A program made the translations under genes and the position numbers. Under the pieces are notes generated by a model that saw only the letters and a list, made by a program, of their open reading frames with translations, had not been told where the DNA came from and ran no database searches. 64,000 nucleotides of DNA from NCBI GenBank assembly GCA_030432235.1, contig JAUIHT010000004.1:372001-436000 (forward strand), read 5' to 3'. Each line of letters begins with the position of its first letter. Position 1 is the first letter of the stretch. Shown one piece after another: positions 35,940 through 43,686 of this stretch. Origin of the DNA: Verrucomicrobiia bacterium. Lineage in GTDB: Bacteria; Verrucomicrobiota; Verrucomicrobiia; Opitutales; Cerasicoccaceae.

Positions 35940-36242
35940 ATGACGATGCCTGAAACTGACGATCCATTTGACGAAGAGCCGGTCGAGATGCCCATCGACG
36001 GCACGCTCGATTTGCACACCTTTCACCCGCGCGACATCAAGCCGCTACTCGTCGACTACTTCGAGGCCTGTCGAGAACGCGGCATCTACCGCGTACGCGT
36101 GGTCCACGGCAAGGGCACCGGCACCCTGCGGGAGACCGTTCACGCCCAGTTGCGCAAGATGCCGGATGTCTCGGGCTTCCGCCTCGGGGATGAAACCAGC
36201 GGCTCCTGGGGCGCCACCTGGGTGGACATAAAGCGCGGCTAG
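35940..36242 (+). CDS. Smr-domain protein
   Basis: 100 residues, almost only an Smr domain: LDLHTFHPRDIKPLL, then RVRVVHGKGTGTLRETV and the C-terminal GSWGATWVDIKRG. In MutS2 and related proteins this domain nicks DNA or, in ribosome-rescue proteins, cuts RNA. The stand-alone protein may act in either. Convergent with the small membrane protein (4 bp overlap). Confidence 0.9.
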   Translation: MTMPETDDPFDEEPVEMPIDGTLDLHTFHPRDIKPLLVDYFEACRERGIYRVRVVHGKGTGTLRETVHAQLRKMPDVSGFRLGDETSGSWGATWVDIKRG

Positions 36243-36517
36243 TAATAATAAGCGTACAGAAAACAACTCAACCCAACTGCGCCAAACACACCGAGGCAAA
36301 TCCACTTCGTTAGGAATGATCGGTCATCAGTCAGGATCAGGTAGCTGCACTCGAACATCGCCACGACCATTATAGCACCGGGGATTGCAAACATCGGCTG
36401 ACTGCCTTTCCCAATGGATTTCATGTGAGTAATGTAAAGCCCGGCAAAAATAACAGCGGCAACCACAAGATTGCCTATGCCAACCAACAGAGAGGCTCTC
36501 GAAAACTGTAGCTTCAT
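36239..36517 (-). CDS. Small three-helix membrane protein (hypothetical)
   Basis: 92 residues from the ATG at 36517; a GTG at 36529 would add four residues. Three hydrophobic segments: ASLLVGIGNLVVAAVIFAGL, FAIPGAIMVVAMFECSYLI and LGVFGAVGLSCFLYAYYY. No family recognised. Ends overlap with the Smr gene on the opposite strand. It lies in a 550-base AT-rich stretch. Confidence 0.55.
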   Translation of the reverse strand: MKLQFSRASLLVGIGNLVVAAVIFAGLYITHMKSIGKGSQPMFAIPGAIMVVAMFECSYLILTDDRSFLTKWICLGVFGAVGLSCFLYAYYY

Positions 36518-36529
36518 GACGCTACTCAC

Positions 36530-36787
36530 ATTTTGTGGTGAAATATGCTGTCGTCAACGATTAGCGGCATCATGCGACTGTCCATTTATTGCATAAAGCA
36601 ATACATATATTGCCATATTCGCCCAAGCACAATTCTGGCGGCGAAAAAATTTCAGTTCCTTCAATTCCCTTACTAGCAACAAGTTATATACCAATAAAAC
36701 GCAAGAATCTCACATATGGCATGAAGCGAGTTAAAGGTTAAAAGTCCGCATAACGCGGGCTTCCGAAAAAGAGCCTTAACTCAAATC
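36530..36787. other. AT-rich intergenic region upstream of the pspA-like gene
   Basis: No protein-coding signal. It holds a transcript-type hairpin at 36742-36762 (AAGTCCGC-ATAAC-GCGGGCTT, one G-T pair) about 25 bp before the pspA-like start. TGGCATGAAGCGAGTT at about 36717 loosely resembles a -24/-12 sigma-54 site but has GT instead of GC. So a sigma-54 promoter is not supported. Confidence 0.4.
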
Positions 36788-37438
36788 ATGACCATGAGAA
36801 CATTCTGGAAACGCTGGAAAGTCAGCATCGGGAGCGGCTTCGAGTCGCTCATCACCCGGGTGGAAAACCACGAGGCCCTCGTGGCCGAAGCCATCCGTGA
36901 GGCCCAAGCCGCCTCGGCCAAAGCCAAGGTCAAACTCGCTCATGTGCGCCGGGACGGCGAACGCCTGCGCGAGCGCATCGCCAAGCTCGAAACCGCCGAG
37001 ACCGACTGGGAACGGCGCGCCCAGGCTCAGGCCGAAACCAAACGCGAACGCGCTTTGGAGTGCCTGCGGCGTCGCAACAATGCCAGGCGTGAGCTGGAAC
37101 ATTTGCGCAGCGAAGCGGCCAAGCATGAGCAGACGGAGCGCAGCCTTTCGGCCGACATCGGCCAGCTCGAGGACCATGTGGCCGGTCTGCGCCGTCGCAA
37201 GAACACCCTGGCTGCGCGTGACTTCCGCGCCCGCGCTCTGGCAGCCGCCGACCCCGAAGAAGGCGAGCTGCTCAGCGGCGTCGACGATATCTTCGAGCGC
37301 TGGGAACTCAAGCTCGCCGAAACCGAAATCATCGCCGGGGCAGATGCCACCGACTGCTTCGAAGACAGTTTCATGGCCGAAGAGGAGAAATCCTCTCTCG
37401 AAGCCGAACTGGACGAGTTGGTCGGCAGCAAAGCCTGA
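36788..37438 (+). CDS. PspA/IM30-like membrane stress protein
   Basis: 216 residues, almost entirely helical and charged. A membrane-binding-type start (RTFWKRWKVSIGSGFESLI) is followed by a long coiled coil (about residues 24-145) with the PspA-like pattern of Arg, Glu and Ala, and a C-terminal acidic helix (EEEKSSLEAELDELVGSKA). The protein resembles PspA/IM30 (ESCRT-III-like) proteins that bind stressed membranes. First gene of an operon with a polytopic membrane protein and a 25-residue peptide. The upstream transcript hairpin could act in regulation. Confidence 0.75.
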   Translation: MTMRTFWKRWKVSIGSGFESLITRVENHEALVAEAIREAQAASAKAKVKLAHVRRDGERLRERIAKLETAETDWERRAQAQAETKRERALECLRRRNNARRELEHLRSEAAKHEQTERSLSADIGQLEDHVAGLRRRKNTLAARDFRARALAAADPEEGELLSGVDDIFERWELKLAETEIIAGADATDCFEDSFMAEEEKSSLEAELDELVGSKA

Positions 37439-37469
37439 CCGTCACTCCCACCATTAACCCAAGCTTCCG

Positions 37470-38930
37470 ATGAACCAAGACACTTCAACCATCACTCCTT
37501 ACGAGGCCGGTACAGCCGCCTCTACCGAAGAGAAGCCCGCCGGGCAGTCTCCGAACCCGCCTGTGCTGCCCACAAGCCAAGCGCCCTCCCATCCCACCCT
37601 CGCCTCGGTCTCCGCGCATATGGAGGAAGCCGAAGATGAACCCTCCACCAATAAAGCTGAACTCTATCCGCGCATCCTGCGCTGGGTCGGGGCCGGCATC
37701 CTGGGTGTGGCGGCGCTCTGCTTCATGGTCAGCGGCTGGGTCCAGGGTTCACCGCTCGTGCGCACGGGCAGCTTCCTCGGCTTCACCGCCCTGCTGACCG
37801 GCGCAGGCATCTTCTGCGCCTACCGCTGGCGCGAGGATAAGGGCGCGCGCACCTTCCTGGCCCTGGCCTGTGCCTTCCTGCCCGCAAACTTCGCCCAGCT
37901 CGGGGCGTTGATCTACGCAGAGGTCCACGGCAGCACCGGCTACAATGTGGGTATGCGCAAGATATTCACCTTTACCCAGGTGGGCGAGCTCCCACTAATC
38001 GTAGCCGGACTGATCAGCCTGGTCGTGCTAGTCCCCGTGGCGTACACGGGCTTCAGTGCGCTGGCCCGGACTGGCGCGAAAAAGATGACTGCGCTTTTCC
38101 TGGGCGCCAATGCCCTGCTCCTGCTGCCCTGGCGCGATGCCAACGTGGTCGCGCTGCTCGGTGCGGGTATGGTCGCGGTGCTGGTCTTCGCGGACCGCAA
38201 GTGGTTCGCCAAAGAGTCCGCCTTGCGCACCTGGGACGGCGTGGCCATGCGCACGCTGCTCTTCACGCCAGTGGGGTTGCTATTGGCGCGCAACCTCATC
38301 ATGCACGAGATGACCTACGGGATGTTCTCGGTCTGCGCCGGCATGACGGCCTTGCTGTTCTTCTCGGGTGTGCCGCGTTGCCTGCCCTGGGAGAAAGGCC
38401 GTGTCGCGAGTCAGTTGGTCGGTTACGCCTGCGCCTGGGGCGCCTGGCTCTGCGCGCTTCTGGAAATATTCCCGGACTGGCCCTTCTGGAAAAACGCCAG
38501 CCTGCCGTTGGTCTTCCTGCCCTGGTGCATGGCCGTCTTCGGCCTGTCCTTCATCGGTAAGGGCAAAGGTGTGGTCGCTCGCGGTCTGGCCTCGGTGGTA
38601 GCCTTCGCGGTCTGTTGGGCCAATCTCGAGTACTTCGGCTCTCTCGGCTATACCGCCAGTGTGATAGCCCTGCTGGCCGCCATCGCCCTGCTCCTGGCCG
38701 CATTCCTACTGGAAGAAAAAGTCGTGTTGGTGTCCGGTTCGGCCCTGCTACTGGTGTCCATCGGCTACCACATCCACTATGCGCTCAGCCTGGTGCAGGA
38801 AAACCTCTGGCTGTCCCTGGCCGTGGCCGGCGCGAGCGTCATTCTCGCCTCGTCCTACCTGGAACGCCACGGCATCGGCCTGCGGCAACGCGCCCTGCGC
38901 CTGCGTCGCCATTGGCAGGCCTGGCAGTAA
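37470..38930 (+). CDS. Polytopic membrane protein linked to pspA-like gene (hypothetical)
   Basis: 486 residues. A Pro/Ser/Thr/Glu-rich cytoplasmic start of about 65 residues is followed by about 12 hydrophobic helices grouped like the DUF2157-type membrane proteins. Many short polar loops are present and the C-terminus is very basic (RQRALRLRRHWQAWQ). No transport motif is evident. The PspA-like gene lies 31 bp upstream, so this may be the membrane partner in the stress response. A small peptide gene follows at 24 bp. Confidence 0.75.
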   Translation: MNQDTSTITPYEAGTAASTEEKPAGQSPNPPVLPTSQAPSHPTLASVSAHMEEAEDEPSTNKAELYPRILRWVGAGILGVAALCFMVSGWVQGSPLVRTGSFLGFTALLTGAGIFCAYRWREDKGARTFLALACAFLPANFAQLGALIYAEVHGSTGYNVGMRKIFTFTQVGELPLIVAGLISLVVLVPVAYTGFSALARTGAKKMTALFLGANALLLLPWRDANVVALLGAGMVAVLVFADRKWFAKESALRTWDGVAMRTLLFTPVGLLLARNLIMHEMTYGMFSVCAGMTALLFFSGVPRCLPWEKGRVASQLVGYACAWGAWLCALLEIFPDWPFWKNASLPLVFLPWCMAVFGLSFIGKGKGVVARGLASVVAFAVCWANLEYFGSLGYTASVIALLAAIALLLAAFLLEEKVVLVSGSALLLVSIGYHIHYALSLVQENLWLSLAVAGASVILASSYLERHGIGLRQRALRLRRHWQAWQ

Positions 38931-38954
38931 ACCAATACCCGCAAGGGACCTGAA

Positions 38955-39032
38955 ATGAACACCTTCCTCATCGTCACTCTCGCCATCCTGACTCTTGGAA
39001 TGCTGCTCGCCGTCAGCGTGCGCACTGCGTAG
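38955..39032 (+). CDS. 25-residue membrane peptide at the end of the pspA-like operon
   Basis: MNTFLIVTLAILTLGMLLAV followed by SVRTA: one membrane helix and a short basic end. An AAGGGA ribosome site precedes the ATG by about eight bases. The strong GCAA-loop terminator lies 42 bp after the stop, so the peptide is the last gene of the unit. No homolog known to me. Confidence 0.6.
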   Translation: MNTFLIVTLAILTLGMLLAVSVRTA

Positions 39033-39073
39033 CCCGCAACCGGCAGAGCTTGCGTCCATCGGAAGCCATATCG

Positions 39074-39105
39074 ACCCGGCGGCTGGCAACAGTCGCCGGG
39101 TTTTT
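39074..39105 (+). terminator. Rho-independent terminator with GCAA tetraloop
   Basis: A 12-base-pair stem, ACCCGGCGGCTG at 39074-39085 pairing with 39090-39101 (one G-T pair), closed by the stable loop GCAA, and followed by TTTTT (39101-39105). It ends the pspA-like operon. Only the plus strand has a T run. Confidence 0.9.
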
Positions 39106-39111
39106 GCTGCC

Positions 39112-39717
39112 CTACTTGGTCACCTCGTAGAGGACGTAGCCGGCGCGGAGGTTGGGCAGGAAGTTGCAGGGGCTTTTCCAGTCACCGGCAAGATAATGGC
39201 GACGGGTCACCTTGAGGTGGCTATGCTCGCAAAATTCCTCGAAGTCGGCCACGGATAGCGGGTTGCTGGGGCGACTGGTCTCCCAGCGATGCGGGAAAAC
39301 CTCGTTGCGCACGCGACGCCCACTGCGCAAATGCGAATAGCGATTTGCCCAGAACCCGTTGTTGACGAATCCCACCGCAAAGTGCTTCCCAGCGCGCAGG
39401 GCTTCCATGATGACCTCCTTGGGGCTTTCCAGCTCCTGCAGCGTGCGTGAGCAGACCACCCAGTCGAAAAAGCCGTCCGGAAATACTTTGAGCATCGACT
39501 CGATATCACCGTGATAGGCGCTGACGCCGCGCTTCACGCAGCCGAGGATTTTCTCGAAGCTACTATCCACCCCCACCGCATAACAGCCCTTGGACTGGCG
39601 TAGGTGCTCAAGGAAAACTCCGCGACCGCAGCCGAGGTCGAGTACACGCGCGCCCTCGCCGATCCAATTGCTGATGATCTGCAAGTCCGCCTCGCGCTTG
39701 ACCGCTTGTCGCTTCAT
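39112..39717 (-). CDS. metW: MetW-like methyltransferase
   Basis: 201 residues. The family order is nearly complete: VLDLGCGRGVFLEHL (SAM site), VGVDSSFEKILGCVKRGVS, GDIESMLKVFPDGFFDWVVC, SRTLQELESPKEVIMEALRAG, FVNNGFWANRYSHLRSGR, and PHRWETSRPSNPLSVADFE. MetW usually works with MetX in homoserine acylation for methionine; metX is not adjacent here. The gene is flanked by the terminator and a secreted protein gene. Confidence 0.88.
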   Translation of the reverse strand: MKRQAVKREADLQIISNWIGEGARVLDLGCGRGVFLEHLRQSKGCYAVGVDSSFEKILGCVKRGVSAYHGDIESMLKVFPDGFFDWVVCSRTLQELESPKEVIMEALRAGKHFAVGFVNNGFWANRYSHLRSGRRVRNEVFPHRWETSRPSNPLSVADFEEFCEHSHLKVTRRHYLAGDWKSPCNFLPNLRAGYVLYEVTK

Positions 39718-39786
39718 AAAGGCACCACTAAGGCAGATGCGTAGGGACCGGGCAAGCTCCGAGAATACCCGACCGAAGACCGTGCA

Positions 39787-40458
39787 TCAGTTAAGCTGCA
39801 GCCACTCCTCGCGGGTGGCATTCCACACGTACGGCGTCAGCAACGCATGCGTGTAGAGCCATTCGCCTTCCTGTGTGTAAAACCAGAAGGTATTCGTCGA
39901 AATCACATCCGGCAAGGACTCCTCGCGGCCATGCCGCTCCTCCACGCCAAAATACTGCGTGGAGACATACGAGGTACTCAAAGATTCACCGACGACCACA
40001 TACAGCCAGCCATAGTAATAGCTGTCCACCCAAGGATAGTGGCTCGCGTCCACCGGCCCGATAACGCTCTGGGCCTTCAGGCCCTCCGCGCCATAATCAT
40101 AGTCCGCGACGACATCATCGAGAACGGTCAGTACTTCCACTCCCGCTCCGGAGGCAATCGGGCCATCCATCAGAGGACGCGCAACGAGCACCGGACCGTT
40201 GATAGGAACTTCGGCGGCGACCATGGTGACAATCTGCGGGCAAGCCTGGCCACCCTCGGAGGCCAGTGGTTCATAATGACCGTAATCGAGAGTCGGCACA
40301 ATGATGCTCTGGCCCACCTGAAAGGCCCCCAGTGGCTGCAAGCGGCCGCAACCGTCATGAACCAGCCCGGCCAGTGTCAAAGTCTCCGCCCAAACCGGCG
40401 AAAACCACCAGGAGAGGATTAAGAGAAAAACAACCTGGGGACGAACGAGACGCTTCAT
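39787..40458 (-). CDS. Secreted protein (hypothetical)
   Basis: 223 residues with a signal peptide (VVFLLILSWWFSPVWAE). The mature part is beta-rich and Tyr/Trp-rich (DSYYYGWLYVVVGESLSTSY) with few charged stretches, like an extracellular or outer-membrane associated protein. Two Cys residues near the start could form a disulfide. No family recognised. It precedes MetW on the same strand with a 69 bp gap. Confidence 0.65.
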   Translation of the reverse strand: MKRLVRPQVVFLLILSWWFSPVWAETLTLAGLVHDGCGRLQPLGAFQVGQSIIVPTLDYGHYEPLASEGGQACPQIVTMVAAEVPINGPVLVARPLMDGPIASGAGVEVLTVLDDVVADYDYGAEGLKAQSVIGPVDASHYPWVDSYYYGWLYVVVGESLSTSYVSTQYFGVEERHGREESLPDVISTNTFWFYTQEGEWLYTHALLTPYVWNATREEWLQLN

Positions 40459-40611
40459 AAACTATAATGATAGCCTGTGTCAGGTGATCCACAAGCGAAT
40501 TAAAAAGACAAACCGGGTTGGGTATTCCTACCCCTGGAAGATATTTTGACTGGCCAAGTTGGGGCCGCCCGCCTAGCCTGCCACACAATCCTTACCTGCT
40601 GTCTGCCAACG

Positions 40612-41598
40612 ATGAAGGTACATTTCTGGGGAACACAAGGCTCGCTGCCCGCGCCGTTTACCGCTTCCATTATCCGGGAGAAGGTTTTCCGTGCCTTGGA
40701 AGCCGCTCAGGGCAAGCAGCTTGATAGCGCCGATGCGATCAATCAATTCATCGACGAGGAGCTGCCCTTCTCGGTCGGGGGCACCTATGGCAGCAATACC
40801 GCCTGTATCCAAGTGGACAACCCCGGCGGCGCCTACATGCTCTGCGATTGCGGCTCGGGTCTGCGCGATTTCGGCCTGAGCCTCGTTCGTGCCGGTCTGG
40901 CCAAAACCCCGGCGACTTTTCACATCTTTATGTCCCATCTGCACTGGGACCACCTGCAGGGCTTTCCTTTCTTCGTCCCGGCCTTCGTCAAGGGGAACAA
41001 GATCATCATCCACACCTACCACGAGCAAACTGAGGCCTGCTTTCGCGAGCAGATGAGGCCACCGGTCTTCCCCGTGCCCTTCGACGCGCTCGGGGCAGAC
41101 ATCGAGTTTGACGTTCAGGAGCCCGGCACCCCGTATAATATCGAAGGCTTCGAAATTACCAGCATCGAGCAAAACCATCCCGGTATCTCCTACGGCTATC
41201 GCTTCTCCAAGGGTGGCAAGGTTGCGGTCTACTCCACCGACTCCGAGCACAAGCACGACGCCTACGAGGAGAACTACCCTTTCCTCGATTTCTTCCGCGA
41301 CGCCGATCTGCTCATCTTCGACGCCCAGTACACGATGGCAGACGCCACCTTCACCAAGGCTAACTGGGGCCACTCCAGCAACGTCATGGGGGTCGAGCTG
41401 GCCGCCCGCGCCGGCGTAAAAACCCTCGCCATCTTCCATCACGAGCCCACCAGTAGCGATCAGGCCCTGGACGAATTCCTTTTCAACACGCGCATGTACT
41501 GCAACATCTACCACCAGGAGGCCGGCAAGAAGCTCGGTCCGGAACTATACCCCAAAAAGATTATACTCGCCTACGACGGACTCGACATTGAGGTATAG
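40612..41598 (+). CDS. MBL-fold metallo-hydrolase
   Basis: 328 residues from the ATG at 40612. Metallo-beta-lactamase motif SHLHWDHLQGFPFF supplies three metal ligands; EQNHPGISYGYRF and VYSTDSEHKH give further His/Asp, and IFHHEPTSSD the last His. The start GTQGSLPAPF and the SNTACIQVDN segment are like phosphodiesterase-type MBL enzymes. It probably cuts a phosphodiester, perhaps a cyclic nucleotide. The DEDDy exonuclease gene follows after 7 bp. Confidence 0.87.
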   Translation: MKVHFWGTQGSLPAPFTASIIREKVFRALEAAQGKQLDSADAINQFIDEELPFSVGGTYGSNTACIQVDNPGGAYMLCDCGSGLRDFGLSLVRAGLAKTPATFHIFMSHLHWDHLQGFPFFVPAFVKGNKIIIHTYHEQTEACFREQMRPPVFPVPFDALGADIEFDVQEPGTPYNIEGFEITSIEQNHPGISYGYRFSKGGKVAVYSTDSEHKHDAYEENYPFLDFFRDADLLIFDAQYTMADATFTKANWGHSSNVMGVELAARAGVKTLAIFHHEPTSSDQALDEFLFNTRMYCNIYHQEAGKKLGPELYPKKIILAYDGLDIEV

Positions 41599-41605
41599 CA
41601 AAAAG

Positions 41606-42277
41606 ATGCGGCAGACCAGAGTGGAAAAAAAGAAAGACAGCAAAGACAAACAAGCGACCCCAGCCGCGCGGCTGGGCATCCCCGAGCGCATCAGCAAGGA
41701 CGAGATCAACGAGCTGCCCCTGGCCCGCTTCCCCGGTCGCATCCATCTGGTGACTACCCAGGCGGCCGTCACTGTGGCCGTCAAACGTCTGGCCAAAAGC
41801 GAAGTCCTCGGCTTCGACACGGAGTCTCGCCCCTCCTTCCGCAAAGGTGACAACTTTCCGCCCACCGTGGTGCAGTTCGCCGACGCCGACGACGCCTACA
41901 TCTTTCAAATTGGTCGCCTCGGCGGCATCGACGGCATCCGCCCCCTGCTCGAAAACAAGGACATCCTGAAGGTAGGCGTCGCCCTCCACGACGACGTCAA
42001 GCGCCTCAAAGAGGTGGACGACTTCAAGCCCGGCGGCATCACCGAGATCGCGGACTTATCCAAGCCCCTCGGTATCGAAAACACCGGGCTGCGCAGTCTC
42101 GTCGCGCTCTTTTTGGGACGGCGTATCTCCAAAGGCGCGCAGGTCTCCAACTGGGCACGGCGTACACTCAGCCAGGGGCAAATCAACTACGCCGCCACCG
42201 ACGCCTGGATCAGCCGGGAGCTCTACATGAAGCTCGTGGAAGTCACCGAGCACGCCCACAAGGGCAAACGCGGTTAG
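41606..42277 (+). CDS. DEDDy 3'-5' exonuclease (RNase D-like)
   Basis: 223 residues from the ATG at 41606. Catalytic acidic residues lie in GFDTESRPSF (Exo I), VGVALHDDVKRL (Exo II) and NYAATDAWISREL (Exo III with Tyr). It lacks the HRDC domain of RNase D, so it is a short version. The basic Lys-rich N-terminal tail could bind nucleic acid. It follows the MBL hydrolase closely. Confidence 0.9.
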   Translation: MRQTRVEKKKDSKDKQATPAARLGIPERISKDEINELPLARFPGRIHLVTTQAAVTVAVKRLAKSEVLGFDTESRPSFRKGDNFPPTVVQFADADDAYIFQIGRLGGIDGIRPLLENKDILKVGVALHDDVKRLKEVDDFKPGGITEIADLSKPLGIENTGLRSLVALFLGRRISKGAQVSNWARRTLSQGQINYAATDAWISRELYMKLVEVTEHAHKGKRG

Positions 42278-42279
42278 TT

Positions 42280-42315
42280 TTCCATCCGCATGTCCACGCA
42301 GATGAAACGCAGATA
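42280..42315. repeat. Intergenic ACGCAGAT-type repeat
   Basis: The gap between the exonuclease and ferredoxin genes contains CCGCATG, TCCACGC, AGATGAA, ACGCAGA in succession, with ACGCAGAT occurring twice at a 13-base distance. The TCCACGCAGATxxxCGCAGAT pattern is familiar as an intergenic repeat in many bacterial genomes. Confidence 0.6.
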
Positions 42316-42320
42316 TTCTT

Positions 42321-42689
42321 ATGGCGGTTTTCGATTCTGAGTTCGATACAATCATCCGTCAGGTCGGGTTGGACAAGACACGGCGACACATCTTCCTCTG
42401 CGCCGATCAGACCAAGCCCAAGTGCTGCGACAAAGAACTCGGACTCGCCGCTTGGGAGTTTCTCAAAAGCCGCCTGAAGGAGCTCGGCCTGAGCGAACAG
42501 GGCGGCGTCTTCCGCACCAAGGCCAACTGCCTGCGCGTGTGCCTGCACGGGCCCGTCGCGGTGGTCTACCCCGAAGGCGTCTGGTACCACTCCTGCACCC
42601 CGGAAAACCTCGAGCGCATCATCCAGGAACACCTCATCGGCGGGGAGACCGTCACGGAACTGCTTATACGCCGGCAAGAGCTAAGCTAG
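42321..42689 (+). CDS. Thioredoxin-like [2Fe-2S] ferredoxin
   Basis: 122 residues. Cys pattern [14 protein letters not shown] (Cys27 and Cys35/36) and [12 protein letters not shown] (Cys70, Cys74) matches the thioredoxin-fold [2Fe-2S] ferredoxins, related to the NuoE/hydrogenase subunit fold. [21 protein letters not shown] is the usual end. It is probably an electron carrier. Its stop touches the end of the convergent XerD-type gene (zero gap). Confidence 0.88.
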   Translation: MAVFDSEFDTIIRQVGLDKTRRHIFLCADQTKPKCCDKELGLAAWEFLKSRLKELGLSEQGGVFRTKANCLRVCLHGPVAVVYPEGVWYHSCTPENLERIIQEHLIGGETVTELLIRRQELS

Positions 42690-43604
42690 CTACTCGTTGC
42701 GTGGGTGGAAGCGAGCGTGTTCCTCGAGGAGAGTCTGGCCCTTGACGGCGGTGTAGATTTGCGTGGTGGCGATATCGGCGTGGCCCAGCATTTCCTGGAT
42801 GGCGCGCAAGTCGGCCCCGCCCTGCAAGAGATGCGTGGCGAAGGAATGTCGCAGGGTGTGCGGTTTGACAGGCTTGGTAATCTTGGCGTAGGCGGCGTGC
42901 TGCCGCAGATTGACCCAAAAGGTCTTGCGCGAGAGCGCCTTGCCCCACTGGCTGAGGAAAAGGTCGCTGCCCGTACGGGACTTGACCAGACGTGGACGGC
43001 CCAACTCCAGATAGCGCTGCAACGCGGCAATCGCAGCCGAGCCGATGGGCACAACGCGCTCCTTGGAGCCCTTGCCGAAGACACGCACGAAGCCGTTGTC
43101 CAGATCGACGCTCTGCAGGAGCAGCCCACACAGCTCGGAAACGCGCAGGCCGCTGGAGTACATCAGCTCCAGCATGGCACGATCGCGCAGCCCCTGCGGA
43201 GTGTCTTCCGACGGAGCCTCCAGCAAGCGCGATACCTCGTCGATGTCGAGGACGTTGGGCAGTTTGCGGCGCGCCTTGGGGCCGGTGGCCAGCTCGGTGA
43301 AGTCGTCCTTGCGCCGCCCTTCCTTGACCAGATAGCGGGCGAAAACCCTTAGCGCGGAGAGCTTTCGGGCCAGCGAACGCTCGGCATAGCCGCCGTCGGT
43401 CAGCTCCATGAGCCATTGGGAGACCGCCGAGCCATCGACCACCTCCCAGCCCGTCACGCCCTGCTCAATCAAGAAAGCAGCGAACTGCCCAAGGTCGTTT
43501 TCGTAGGATTCCTCGGTGTTGCCGGAGAGGCCACGCTCCAGGCGCAGGAAGGCCAGGAAGTCTTCAATGTCGGCTTTTAACGATGCCGGAAGCGGTGCGG
43601 GCAT
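42690..43604 (-). CDS. xerD: Tyrosine recombinase XerC/XerD
   Basis: 304 residues, full length for Xer proteins. The N-terminal SAM-like core-binding domain (IEDFLAFLRLERGLSGNTEE) is followed by the catalytic domain: Arg in YSSGLRVSELCGL, Lys in GKGSKERVVPI, HTLRHSFATHLL (His, Arg), LGHADIATTQIYT with His and the nucleophile Tyr. It should resolve chromosome dimers at a dif site, or act on a mobile element. No dif-like 28-base site was found next to it by eye. Confidence 0.92.
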   Translation of the reverse strand: MPAPLPASLKADIEDFLAFLRLERGLSGNTEESYENDLGQFAAFLIEQGVTGWEVVDGSAVSQWLMELTDGGYAERSLARKLSALRVFARYLVKEGRRKDDFTELATGPKARRKLPNVLDIDEVSRLLEAPSEDTPQGLRDRAMLELMYSSGLRVSELCGLLLQSVDLDNGFVRVFGKGSKERVVPIGSAAIAALQRYLELGRPRLVKSRTGSDLFLSQWGKALSRKTFWVNLRQHAAYAKITKPVKPHTLRHSFATHLLQGGADLRAIQEMLGHADIATTQIYTAVKGQTLLEEHARFHPRNE

Positions 43605-43686
43605 ACGGATAAGAACAAATAATTCTCAAGCCGCTGGCAACATAGTGATTTGACAATTGTTTACACAAAAGGCATGTCAGGAACTG

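Noticed and set aside
36717-36733. Sigma-54 type promoter before the pspA-like gene
   Set aside because: The -12 element has GT instead of GC, so the match is too weak.
42690-43604. Xer-type recombinase as sign of an integrated element
   Set aside because: Full-length Xer-like housekeeping protein; no attachment repeats or cargo genes beside it.
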